Shown here: positions 45,826 to 57,188 of the stretch, piece after piece
Position numbering within the stretch: position 1 is the stretch's first letter
How the letters are laid out: each line of letters begins with the position of its first letter
Source: Trissonchulus latispiculum
Lineage: Eukaryota; Nematoda; Enoplea; Enoplida; Ironidae
NCBI GenBank assembly: GCA_030248195.1
Contig: JASAND010023953.1
Span: forward strand, 1-64,000
Direction: 5' to 3'
Length of the DNA: 64,000 nucleotides
The notes under the pieces: model-generated
What the model saw: only the letters and a program-made list of their open reading frames with translations
Told to the model about the DNA's origin: nothing
Database searches by the model: none
Translations under genes and position numbers: made by a program

Positions 45826-48800
45826 ACGGAAGATCCCGAAAAGGTGGTGTGAGTTTGATTGGGAGAACGAGGCATTATGTGTTGGTGATAGCAGTCTTGT
45901 CCCCCGTCATAAATATCAAATTTTAACGGGAGTAACAGCCTTTGCACTAAAGTGAAAAGAACTAGCCTAATACGGGTGGAAGCACAGCGATTGAGTTCGC
46001 ACTGTCCTCCCGGTCCTTCCTCAGAATCAGCATGGCAGCGTCATCCTCCAGAACCTGCAAGAAGGCAAAGGCTGTATAAGACAAATATAAGACTTAAAAA
46101 ATGTCAAATGAATATGGACTCCCCTTGACTGGCTTATTTTTAGACCAAAATTTATGGGGGTGGGCTCAAAGTTGCCTCCCCCCCCTTAATGGGGGGGGGG
46201 GCATATTTTTGAAATAATTTTGCGAATTTTAACGTTTTTTGTGTAAAAACTGCCAAAAATCGCTAAGAATGACTAATTTTAATGTTTTTTACTCAATTTC
46301 GAAAGTGACGCTAAAATTCTGGCGCAGCCGGAAAATTTTTTGAAATTTAGCGTGCCGGAAAATTTTTTGAAAATTGAGGTTACAAATGGTAAAATTTGGC
46401 AATTTTTTGGGTTATGGGGTGTCGGGATTTATGGGAGGGGAAACCTCGAATTATGGGAGGGGAGAGAAAAATAAGCCAGCTTGATTTCTCCTACCGAGAA
46501 GAGATTCGCCTTGGAAAGATGTGCACCTTCCTGAAATCATATGCATCTGCCTTTGCTGCTGTTTTTTATACGTACTCGCAGTGAAAGCTATTCATATCGG
46601 ATTAGGTGATACTAAGCAGGCACCCACCTTTATGTAACTTTCGCAAAACTGTAAAAATTTAAAAAATTTAGCTAACGAAAAGCTGAATCGAAAACATGGT
46701 TGTGTTCAGCGACCTGGGAAACTGTATGCAACTTTTTAACAAAATTGGAAATAAAATCTTTTGGTTCCCCTTGATCCCCCTTAGAAATCTAAAACATTTA
46801 ATATCTTGCTGCAGATCGATCAGCAATGCATCCAAATGCGTCGATATCAAATTTGAACTAAATCGGTTAAGTTTTGCTAAAGTTATGCACAGGTGTGTGA
46901 GTCTGCCTTAGCATATAGCCCAGATTTATTTTGCATTATGTACCTTCCTAAAATCAAAAAACTGATGCATTGTCTTGTCGTCCTTTTCATAGTAGCAGGT
47001 GCGTCGGATGTATCTCACGTTAAACCGACCACTAGGTGTTACCGTGGCGGCGGTAGACAATTTCAGGAAAGAAATAATTTGTTGCCGATAGGTTCGATTT
47101 TTTCTTTACGCGCAAATTTTCTTTTCTCGTTTAACTGACTGCACTCTATATGCAGTTTTGGCTAAGCGTTTTATATTAGATAAGCTTACTTGCATGTTTA
47201 TGCTGAAACCTATTAACATTTATAGAAGGAGGACAAGTTTGCTAAGTTCAGGGACATTGAAGGTTGTCCATTTTCCTCGGCTAAGGCTGGCGATCGCTGC
47301 CCCTTTTCTGGGGCTCCGGTATGTGGGTTATGCATGGAACGTTTTCTGCACTTTAGCATAACGGGCGCAACGAATACGGCGTCTCACGGTATCTGTTCGG
47401 ATACTGAAGACAACCCTCCTCTGCGATTTTTAGCACTTTATAAGCATGCAGTTTCTGCTTTTATCAGTCGGATAATATTGGAGAACGGTTCTGGCGCAAT
47501 GATTCTGGCGATGAGCCACCGTGGCCCTATCCGAATTCTGAGCGTATATACCTATTTTTGTGGAGTTGCTGCTACTTTTGAATTCTTTTTTCCCAATTGT
47601 GAGGTGTCAAAGTGAAACAGACGCGCTTTTCTTAACAAGTGGTCAGCGAATGAATGCACCTAACTTGTATGACTGTGTCTGTAGCACATCATAATGGATG
47701 CTTTCATCTTTGTTACCTCTAGAAGCCCCAGTTTTCTCGAGTAGCATCTAAAAACACCATATGCAGGCAATAGACTAATACTCCTCAGGAATATGTCTAA
47801 ACTATCTATCCTTAAAGATACACTGTTAAAACTAAATTATCACTATTCTAATTGCAGACACCCATTTCTATCTGTCCTTTCTTCCTTAACGTTTGAAAGG
47901 AAAATTGACATAAAATGAGTTTCGAAAATTGATCCACCTGTACAGCATTTTAGTATTCATCGGATTCCCCGTGATATTCCCTTTTTTAAATTGTAGAATT
48001 TAAAATAATTTACAGAAAATTCAAAATATCTGTTTTTCTTGGTGTAGCAAACTTTATTTTTTATTTTTATTTATGCAAGCTTTTAGTAAAGACAGGATGA
48101 ATCAAGCTCAATTTTTGCTTTAGTTCATAAGTCTTATTTAATTTAGTTAATTTAAATTGGTTGGCTCTCTGCAGAGTGTATTTTGTCGTTAGAGGCCCCA
48201 GAAATCGATTCCCCTCCAAAATCACTTACTCCGCCAGGGTATTTTTAGGGACTTTTCGGGGAGGGGGGTTGGTTTCTCGGTGCGAGACACCAGATGGGTT
48301 GTTTTGCTCGGAAACAGATCACCGAAATATGAGTACATAGTCGCTTTTACGAAATAATATTGAGCTTGGTTAAAGCAGTATCAAATAGAAACCTGTCCAA
48401 AGGTTAACATTTTCGAGGAAATTTGTTTGTTCAGAATTATCACCATGGCTTCAGGTCAGGACAACGTCGGAATCTTTGATTAAATCTGTTTATCCTCTGT
48501 TTAGTCCATTGCTGCAAATTAGAGATTTATTGTATATATATAGTTGAGTAATGAGTACCCATTTTTAGAAACTGCAATTTTTTTCTTTCTGATCAGAGTA
48601 GTTACCTGACGGATTCGTTTTACTTGAAAGTGAAAGTAGCTTTATGAACGCAGAACAGCTTTATTTTGGTCAGCGGAGTTTCTCTTCAGTACTATAACAT
48701 CCTGGTTCTGAGGTATATTTAAGGTCGTGCACCCCTTACGTGCAGATATAGTTGCAGAAAGTGCAATTATTGCCCGATTTCATTCAAATTTTCAGAAAAT

Positions 48801-50987
48801 ACATCGAGAATGATAATAAACGTCCTGTAAAAACGCCAGCTTCATAGCGCTCATGTACCGTGAGAAACAAAAATTTGAAGTTCTAGAACTACGTATATAT
48901 AGAAAATTATGCCCAGCGACTATAATCATTTTAAAGCTTATTATGTGCTCTACAACTTTGCTTTTAGACATAAGTCTCTAGCTCGTATCGTTTTTGAGCA
49001 GTGAATTTTTGAACACTTTTTGCTCGAAAATTGGTTATTTTTGACTCGATCTTGCTCAAAACAGTTTTGGAGTCAGTCTACACTACAAGCGTATGCAAGT
49101 TTATACTCAAATTAAAGAGCTTCGAAAGAGGCACAAATTAGGTTAATTAGAGCCCTGTACACTAAATGAGTCTAAAGTTCTGGGCGAATAACTGATTTTG
49201 TCAAATTGCGGCCAAAATTTTTTGACCGAAGATTGCTCCACAACCAATGGGTGGATCTAAAAGATATACTACACATAGTATGTTTGGACAATTTGCCCGG
49301 GGCGGTTTTTTATTTTTCTTTTTATCAGCCTCCAATCAAGAGCAATGATTTTTCAAAGCTGGATAAAATGCCAAATTTTCAGAAAATGCTCAATTGCTGC
49401 ATACTGAAACGATATTTTGACAAAATCAAAAAACCGTCCCTGGCAAATTATCTCAGAAACACATTGAAAACGATCATTTTCTTGTTGCGTAAAAATTTTC
49501 CAGAAAAAAACTTGGTCAAAAATTGGCGCTATGTATGGTAAGTTCGCGACCAATACAAACCAGGTAGACAAGTTGATGAAATTTATTAATTTCGTTCTGT
49601 TAGAATTTCATGTTTCATGTTTTAAATATTTTAATTATCGAAATATTAGGGAATTGTCCAATTTCTTACACTTTGTTAACAGTTTTCAAAATGAGAAAAT
49701 TTTTCATATTTTGGATGTCATATATGTTTGTTCACTACACTAATGACACTTTATGAGGCGACTGGCGGCGAAACTATCTTTCACTTATTTTGTAAAAGAT
49801 TTTTCCAAAGCATCCTAAAGAACTTAGTTCTACACTTCTCCACTGATGAGCCGCAAGTGTTTGAACCAAGTCTGGCAGAGGTCGCATGCACTACTAATAT
49901 AGGAATTTAATGTGTTTTTACGTGTACATATGATAACTGGAAAATGTTGGAATTAGCACGAGAGTGTATTTTATTTATTTCTTTAATATTGGACGGGCTT
50001 CTGTTTTTGTTTACTTCATCCCAGAAATAAATTCCGAAAAAGGAAAAATAGTGGTACGTAAACTAACTTGTTTCTATATACGTTTCAATGATACCAAACG
50101 ACGCAGAAGATGTAGAGCTTCATTTTGATATGTGGCTCAATTTATTGCTCCCAATATTGAGTAAGTTATAGCTTTCCAAAGTGGACTGAATGTAAGGGAA
50201 GTGCGACCTTAAGTGGGAAGGTTTTGTGCAGTTGAGACGTTTATACACGTTGAGAATACACACACGTACAACAAACAGATAGCTGATACAATAATATTGC
50301 TGTTTAGATGATGCAGCAGATGGGAGGTGGCCTTGGTGGAATGGGCATGGGTGGAATGGGTGGTGATATGGGAGATTTTGTAAGTTGTCCTTTCTACTAA
50401 TTATTAATCGCCTTTGTAATGATTGGGTAGTATCTGTATATCACGTACGTCTATTGTGTCTAGGTTGGTTGCATTGGTTCTGCATTTCAGTCTTATGCGA
50501 TGTATTTTTAAACTACTTTGTGTTGTTTGTAGTATGTATGTTAATAAGCATTTTATTTCTTTTATAGGAAGACGTTGATAGCGATGATGATGGTATGTTG
50601 TAGTTTTGTTTGATGCCCTAATGATTAATGAATTACTGTGCACACTACCTTATTTTCCGCAGAGTTCTGCGTGAACAAGGCCAAACTTTTACCTGCAAGA
50701 CAATCTTTTCTTTGCTTCTCTGAATACGATTCCTTATCTTGATTTTTACTTTTATGAACTGTGTAAAAATGCTATATATTAATAGTGTGTATTCTACATG
50801 AAACGTTCAAATTTGGGACCATTTAGAAATGCCCGATCTGGAAGATGGTGACGATAAGTCTGGTGGTGTACCGGCTCCTCCCGCTACTGGAGACGATCCT
50901 GAACCTGAGTCCAAGCCTGCCGAGAACGGACAGGGTGAATCCAGTTCAGATAAAGCAGGGGAAGGGGGTCCTACAACTGCATCTTGA
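44669..50987 (+). CDS. Hsp90 co-chaperone p23 (PTGES3-like), C-terminal exons
   Basis: p23 binds and stabilises ATP-bound Hsp90. Exons: 44669-44863, 50308-50379, 50568-50592, 50827-50987, with GT-AG borders and matching phases (0, 0, 1). The first carries the hallmark end of the CS domain, GPFWPRLLKDSKKVHWVKVD, then FNKWKDEDDSDDD. The second is a Met/Gly repeat (MMQQMGGGLGGMGMGGMGGD). The third is acidic. The last reads EMPDLEDG and ends in a Pro/Glu/Ser-rich tail, longer than in most p23 proteins. The acceptor TATAG of the first exon coincides with an in-frame TAG, which fits a splice site. The exons for the first half of the CS domain were not located; they may lie upstream, or the copy may be damaged. 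The 5.4-kb intron 44864-50307 holds transposons and two gene candidates. Confidence 0.88.
45101..45517. mobile_element. Complete MITE with 7-bp target duplication ATAATAC
   Basis: Begins CAAGAGTACATAATA, ends with the exact complement, and is flanked on both sides by ATAATAC. It is the same family as 21728-22079. The centre has inverted GGGGTCnnn/CCCCGTACATG words. It lies in the p23 intron. Confidence 0.88.
45780..45823. repeat. (AT)n microsatellite, about 21 units
   Basis: Uninterrupted TA dinucleotide run in the p23 intron. The Tyr/Ile-repeat reading on the minus strand is an artefact of it. Confidence 0.95.
45962..46530 (-). CDS. Candidate 3' exons of an unknown minus-strand gene
   Basis: Two phase-0 minus-strand exons: 46530-46495 (EGAHLSKANLFS) after TGATTTCAG and before GTAGGAG, and 46054-45962 (VLEDDAAMLILRKDRED through SANSIAVLPPVLG, then stop) after CTTCTTGCAG. 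Joined they read as ordinary protein with an acidic/basic helix. I do not recognise the family. The exons are short, so chance is possible. If real, it is a gene end lying antisense within the p23 intron, with its remaining exons at higher coordinates. Confidence 0.35.
46965..47615 (+). CDS. Candidate small secreted cysteine-rich protein
   Basis: Met at 46965 starts a signal-peptide-like stretch (MHCLVVLFIVAGASD) followed by HVKPTTR. A second open stretch, 47226-47615 (129 codons without interruption), reads DIEGCPFSSAKAGDRCPF then SGAPVCGLCMERF, with paired CPF motifs and a CxxC. One phase-compatible join uses a donor at about 47035 (ACTAG|GTGTTA) and an acceptor at about 47251 (GTTCAG). Exon borders are not certain and the family is unknown. 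It would be a nested gene in the p23 intron on the same strand. Confidence 0.25.
48719..50212. mobile_element. TTAA-flanked element, 1.5 kb, in the p23 intron
   Basis: Left end TTAAGGTCGTGCACCCCTTA, right end inverse of TTAAGGTCGCACTTCCCTTA. TTAA is present at both ends. Internal sequence is AT-rich; ORFs at 49206-49910 are not recognised and are probably chance. Same terminus style (TTAAGG) as elements at 2228, 9084 and 61443. Confidence 0.7.
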
Positions 50988-53900
50988 CTGTGCTCTTGAA
51001 TATTTTTGATTACGTTGATACATAACATGTAGTGTTCACCATTTTGTTAATTTGTCACTTTATTTTTTGACCTGTGGTTCTGTGCGAAGTATTGTTTTTA
51101 TTTTAGTGTATAACAATGTGCTGTAACGTACTGTTTTGAAATTTTCCATTCCTTCGTGTTAGATGAAAATTTGTTTTTATTTTCGTAAAAAGCAAGCTGG
51201 GATTTTTATAACCGAGGATCCTCGTAGATAATTGTTAGCATTGTTGTACTTAATAAGTTTTTCAGGTGGGTGGATATTAAAGCTTTAAATCATTAAAATA
51301 CTGAAGCGTCTTTCAGAAAAATTACAAAAATTTCATTTACAACGAACTAGAGCTAAAATATATCTTCAGTCCTGTTCGCACTTCACCCGTTGTTGTACCA
51401 CCTGTCCATTCTACTGAGGTATAGTTCCATACTAGTCAGTTTTTTAAATATCGAAATTTACACGAAACGTGATTGGTACTATACTCTCTATTCTACTGAC
51501 TTTCAATACAAATTTCTGTGGAAATGCAGGTATTGTAGCAAACGTAAGGTGACAATTCTGGTATTGATGTTTTATTCCGATGATATACTGGTACCTAACT
51601 TTTGTGACTGTTTTATCTTTGTTTTTTGAAAAAGCTTGTTATCTAATCCAAAATTTCTGCTTCTAATTTTTTACGTTGGTTCGTTGGTTTACAGTTTATG
51701 CAAGTAAAATTTCTGTGCTTGCAATATTTTGAAAGTGATTTACATCGCAGGATGTTGTCTTCTGCTGATTTTCCAGTAAAGTTTTGTGATTGGCTGAACT
51801 GTTTTGACCGAGTTTGCGTCTAGGATAGCGATGATAAAATACAGTCTTGTTAATGTGAGTAAACTGCCGATATCATTAGCGTCCAGTGCTTTGCTACTGG
51901 TTTGCTCACTCGTCGTTGATCAAAAGACTTACTGAGTCAACAAGAAGCGGTTTCACTCTGAGGGAGTAGACCATCGCAACGGGCAGATCCTTTGTGTTTT
52001 CAAGGTAACGCACTTCGCACAGTTGCCACTTAATTTTTTGTGAGCCGGTAACCTGATTTGTTCAACACCCTAGTAATAGTGACTGGCACCTTTGTGACTC
52101 ATTGCCAGGCTTGTTCTCACTTCAAAAATATGTTAATTCTAAAATTTATTCTGACTTTCACAGCAGCTATTAACTTCCGCATATTCTTAACTTGGGTTCG
52201 GAGACCTGTCTTTCAGTGACTCTTACACTGAGCTTTACTTTCTGTCTTGGGTAAGTTAAGTTTTTGGAAATTCTGACTGCGTTAGTTTAATTGATGTTCC
52301 AATCAAGCTAAGTTTAACAGACTAGGTTGGCCGGAATATTATGTGCTATTTCCAGTAGTTACGGCTATGCTCCTTAATTCCCCTAATTGAATCTCGGTTA
52401 AGGGATCATTGAAGAAGCTGAGTAAGCTTAAAATAATATGCTTAATGCACTTTGGTATGTTCTGCACAGCCAGGTTGAGGGCCGAGTCTTCTGTCTCTAT
52501 CAAAATATAAAAGAAGTAGCCAAATCCGTGATAACTTATCTTCCGAGTCTGTTGATTTAGTTAACCCAGAGTTGACGAATTGGATTTTTTCTAAGGGTCA
52601 TCCCACCAGAGAATTGTTGTTTCCATTCTATCCCACTGTTTACGGAAAATCAAATATAGTTTCATGCTGTCTCACATCGGGTGAAACTTGAATACAAATT
52701 CAGACAACTATAAGTCAACAATCGCTTCATTTAATGATTGTATAAAACCATTCAACATGTAATTAGTAGCTTTGACGAAACTCTTATCAAACTTTCATCA
52801 AATTTTCAAAATTTGACCCATTTAATTGATGGTTCAAGGTGCTGGTTCGGGTTCGTGTATTTTTGGGCTTTAAAAGCGCAATTGTAGTTGAAATTTATTC
52901 AAATTTGCTACAATTACATTGTTTACCCTATAAAACATGTTAGAAAAGTAGCGGCTTGAAAATTTGAGTTTTGGAGAAATTAGCTTTATTCCGCCATAAC
53001 TTGCACTGTGACCACCCTACATGGACGAACTTATAGTCATTCGAATCCTCTTACCAAGACCTACAACTTTGCTCTTGAGGGTTTTCTTCGATTCCTTATG
53101 GTTTAAGAGATAACATCGAAAATTGATTTTCGAGGTTCAAAACCGGACATTTTTCGGAAAATCAAATATTGCAAGATTTCGACAGCTTCAACAGCGCTGG
53201 TCCGTCGGTCAAGTGTTGTCCATATTTGTGGTCCTAAAGGACATCTTACGCCCAAAGGAGAGCTCTCTGCGGTATCTCTGCCGGCGCACAGCAGGGAAAA
53301 TGTGAAATTTTGAAAATCGCAACTAGATTGTTTTGAACACGGATTTCTCTCAACTCATGCAATCAGTTAAAAAACGGCTTTACACTCGAATTTTTGAGAC
53401 AATTGTCGAGGGCTATTTTTCATGGTTTTCCATTTTGACTTTCAGTTCGAAAGAAATAAGCGTCCAAACTTGAAAATTTTGATGAAAATCGGACAAAGTT
53501 TACGTTTTTCTCAAAATCTTGAGCATCTTACTCGACTGTCGACTGATTTAAGTTATTTTGTTTCAGTTTCAGATCTCTTGACTGAAACTGAAACCTGTAC
53601 AGGCTGTGAATAGTTTCTGTTTCAGTGACTGAAACATCACTACCAGCTGTGAGCTCTGAAGCATCGAGAAATTTTTATAATTTTGAAACAATTATCAAAA
53701 GTTAAAATTCACAATGCAAATTGTGGTATTCCACTGTAAAAGCGGATTTAATTCCAATTCCACCATCCCATATGGGATCTGAATGCTGAATCCCATCCCA
53801 TCCCCATTCGTCAACACTGTTTAAACGTTTTGTCCTAGTTAGAAACAAAGTCACGTGCATTAGATAAGTTGCCGATAACAAACAAAAAGAAGTAAGTGTG

Positions 53901-54901
53901 GTACTTGTGTTTAAGTAACCTAATTTCAATATGTTGAGGTACAATGCCTGAAAACCCTTGTAATTTTATATATATAATGCTTACTGGTCTGCAAAATAAA
54001 ACAAACAAGTCTGCATTTTGTAAGCCTGGCAAACGTGAACGAGATACGTGTTAAACGTAGGTAAACGAAAAGAGTTAAGAATTTCGCGCAATAGTTTGAT
54101 TCTGTTTCCTTACTTAGCACTTCTGGGTATGTGGGGATTCGCCAATCCTAATGGTGGCCTTTAGTCGTGGCACTTCTCTTTCCCGAATGGGAGGTCAAAT
54201 AATACTGACCCCTGGTGCAAGCAATTAATTGTGCTTAGTTGGCATTCCTGGGGTTGGCACAAATTCTTTGGATCGTGCTAGTTTTTCTACATAAAAGCAG
54301 GAATCATATCGGTTAGAAAGTTAATGTAAGACATTGATATATCCCATGAACAGTAACCTATACAGTATCCTAAAACTGATGGATTTCTTCGGATTTTTAT
54401 TTTTAAACACTACTTTCGAACTTTCGGAGCTTCCAAGTTTTCTTCAAAAAACCAAAGGATTAAAACTGCACGTATTTGGACACTGGCAATACACATGCAA
54501 AATTGCGCGTACAGATAGTGTTTTAGAACAACCGGGTTGGACCGGCCGGCCGTTGGCCGTTCTTGGCCGGCGACCATCTGCTGGCCGGCCGCCTGCTTGC
54601 CGGCGGCTAGCCAGGCATAACCTTCAGTGTTTGAACACAATCTGGGCTAGAAAGTTGCTGTTCTATAAACATCTGTTGCTCTGATCAAATTGCTGTGTTA
54701 GCTACAAATTATTCGTGTTAGGCCGGCCGCCGGCCAACGGCCGGTCGGTAGCCGAAAGTTTCAAGGTTTAAAAAATGACCACAATGGCCTTAATACCACT
54801 ACCTTAGGGGGGTCGACCTTTTATGTTATTTTGTGGTTACGGATTCTGCTCATTTTCGCACAAAATTCTGCCACACATGTTCTGCACATCGGGTTTAAAT
54901 T
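50988..54901. other. Region between p23 and the orphan ORF, no gene seen
   Basis: p23 3' flank, then AT-rich sequence. Contains a GTTTCAGTTTCAG/CTGAAACTGAAACC inverted patch (53555-53640) of the same hexamer seen in the receptor intron. Low-complexity GGCCGG words begin at 54535. ORFs here are short and unremarkable. Confidence 0.4.
54530..54760. repeat. GGCCGG-rich low-complexity block
   Basis: Clusters of GGCCGGCCGTTGGCCG and GCCGGCGGC words at 54538-54612 and 54720-54752, standing out from the AT-rich surroundings. The related patch at 12722 suggests a dispersed repeat. Confidence 0.55.
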
Positions 54902-55246
54902 TTGAGTAGATTCGTTCAGTACTTAACGAGTAATGCATGCAATTTAAAAATGGGTGAAAACGACGGTGCTGTAGCAAATAAAGATAATTTACTCCTGAAC
55001 ATTCTTGAAAATGAGCTTTATTCGGTTATATGTTTGATAACTGGTGTAAACAAAGGGTTTAGGGTAGCTTTTAATGAGGAAAGTCTACTTTATTGCTTTT
55101 TTAGTGATTTTAGAGAGCTAGCAGCACCGGCGCTGGAAAGTTTTGACCACGACAATCATTTAACTGCCGATAACTTAAATTTGGCGCATTTACGGACTAT
55201 GGTCCAAGAAGAAAAAATGTTCCCGACAATGACATCTTTCGATTGA
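54902..55246 (+). CDS. Orphan ORF, unknown function
   Basis: Open for 114 codons; a better start may be the Met at 54950 (MGENDGAVANKDN). The reading NLLLNILENELYSVICLITG then FNEESLLYCFFSDFRELAAP is balanced in composition and looks like a helical protein or the first exon of a larger one, but it ends in a stop (TSFD) with no donor that I favour. I do not recognise it. It could also be element-borne. Confidence 0.35.
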   Translation: MSRFVQYLTSNACNLKMGENDGAVANKDNLLLNILENELYSVICLITGVNKGFRVAFNEESLLYCFFSDFRELAAPALESFDHDNHLTADNLNLAHLRTMVQEEKMFPTMTSFD

Positions 55247-57188
55247 TATAAAATTTAACGTACATATTTCGAAAAACTTGAAAAATCGCTATTTGGAGAT
55301 TATGGTTGTCAAACCCTTATATTTTACCCCAGCGACCAACTGGGTGTACTAACTTGCACCATTTGCATCCAAACTTGACCTAAAGTCAGCAGTAATGGTA
55401 CGCAAATAGATAGTCTAACATTTTGTAGGTCATATTTGTTGCCATAGCCTTATGTTATTTGCCAAAAACACTAATTTCGGAATTTTTTAAAAATGCAGAA
55501 TTTTGCGTCAGAGAAATCTCGAAACCGGGCAGAGCTAACCAGGATCAATTGGTATCGTTCGAAATGTCTTGTCATAAGCTTTGATTTGTAGGGAGTAGAA
55601 TTTTAATTAGGCCTTAGGGTATTTTTAGGGATTTTTTTTCCGGGAGGGGGGCTTCGGGCTTCCGGGCCCGGGGGGATGAAATTTTCAGGGGGGAAGATTT
55701 TTTCTAAAATGAGCCAAAATGGTATTTTTGGCGTATTTTGCATGGTGAAACACAAAACGTTCTCAAAAATGCCAGGATTTAAGGTAAAAATAGCCATTTG
55801 TACGAAAAAATCTCCGGAGAGCCGGAAAATTTCTGAAAATTTGACCATTTTTGGAAAAAATGTAGACCTCATTAAGGGGAAAGACCAAAATCCCGGGAGG
55901 TGCCGATTTCGGGGGGGGGAAGGCATTTTCGGTGGGGGAGGTCAATTTTGGGGGGGGGCTGTAAAACTACCCTGGGCCTTACAGCTTTCAGAATATTTCA
56001 TCAAAGTTCATGACCCCCAATTTCAACGTTGCAGAACAGTCAAATTAGGCTGTTCTCAAGCTTCGAAAATTAATTAAAAATTTTTGAAGGCCTATTAATC
56101 AAAATTCCGCTTCCTACAAATCACCCCTCGTGATCGTATTTGTAACATAAACTGGACGTTGAACTGTTCCTTTTTTCACTTGCGAGATTTCTCTGGCGCA
56201 CGGAAAAAATCACCACTTTTTCTGTTTCCTATGTTTAACAGGCTGGCATCAATTTGAGGTGAAATTTCTCGCTAACGCCGTAGGAGACCCCTCTTTAATT
56301 TCAAAAACGTGATAAAATATACAAATCAGACAACAAAATATATTAAATTGAGCAAACTCGGCCAAAAACGGATGCTCCCTTAATTAAGCGATTGTCAGCG
56401 ACCATTGCTTGCTCATTATATCTGTCTAAAACTATAGCTTCCAGTTTCCAAAAGTTTCAAATATACAGTAAAGCAAAGTATTTCAGCAAATTGTGGTGTG
56501 TGCCTCAGCGATGGCACCTGGTCACTGGCTCAATTCTGGTCACTTTTTGGACCGGGTCAGCGGAGCGGATCAATAGCTTCGACCCGGTTTTCTGAATTTA
56601 CCACAAATTTTATAAAGTCAAGTTGAGAAATGTTTGCAATTATAAAACATCCGTAATGGAAACCTTTAAAACGATTTTAAGAAAAGTTGAGAAATTTTTG
56701 ATTTGATTAGAAGATTTGAAAAATGCTGTGCAGGCGCAGCGAATTAAAAACTTGAGCTAGAAATGCGCGGCCGGCTCGAAAACTTGTAAAATTGAGTAAG
56801 AAAGCGCCGCAGGCGATTAAAATTTGAAAAATTGAAATTAACAGCGCCACAGGCGACGAAAATTTTAAAAATTGAGATAGAACAGCGCCGCCAGCGCGAA
56901 AAGTTTTTATATTTTTTAGTAGTTTGCAATGAAAATAGCTCAAGTTTTGCCTTCTCCCACTAAAAATTCCCGGGGTTGGCGGTCCGAACCTCCCAAACCA
57001 CCCCCCTGGGTGCGCCCATGGATGAGGTCTTGGTTGCTTTTCATTCATTTCAGTCATTTTCATTTCCTTAATCATTGCATTACTCAGTTCTTGGGCTTTC
57101 CTTCCCAATCACTCGTTGTTAAAGTATTTTCTTATTTTTATTTGTTTTAGCTTCCTACGGTTCAACGATTTTGATACGAAGATTTTAA
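55247..57188. other. Repeat-rich region upstream of the zinc-finger gene
   Basis: Holds a possible inverted-repeat element at 55607-55982 (ends TAGGCCTTAGGGTATTTTTA and, inverted, AAGGCCCAGGGTAGTTTTA) and a minisatellite at 56720-56905. No coding sequence supported; ORFs over the G-rich element are artefacts. Confidence 0.45.
56720..56905. repeat. Minisatellite, about 4 units of 45-60 bp
   Basis: Units contain an AGCGCCGCAGGCGA core followed by AAAATTTGAAAAATTGA, alternating GC-rich and AT-rich blocks. They lie just upstream of zinc-finger exon 1. Confidence 0.65.

Noticed and set aside
45735..45947. Minus-strand ORF ending in an Ile/Tyr repeat
   Set aside because: The repeat is translated (AT)n; no splice or homology support.
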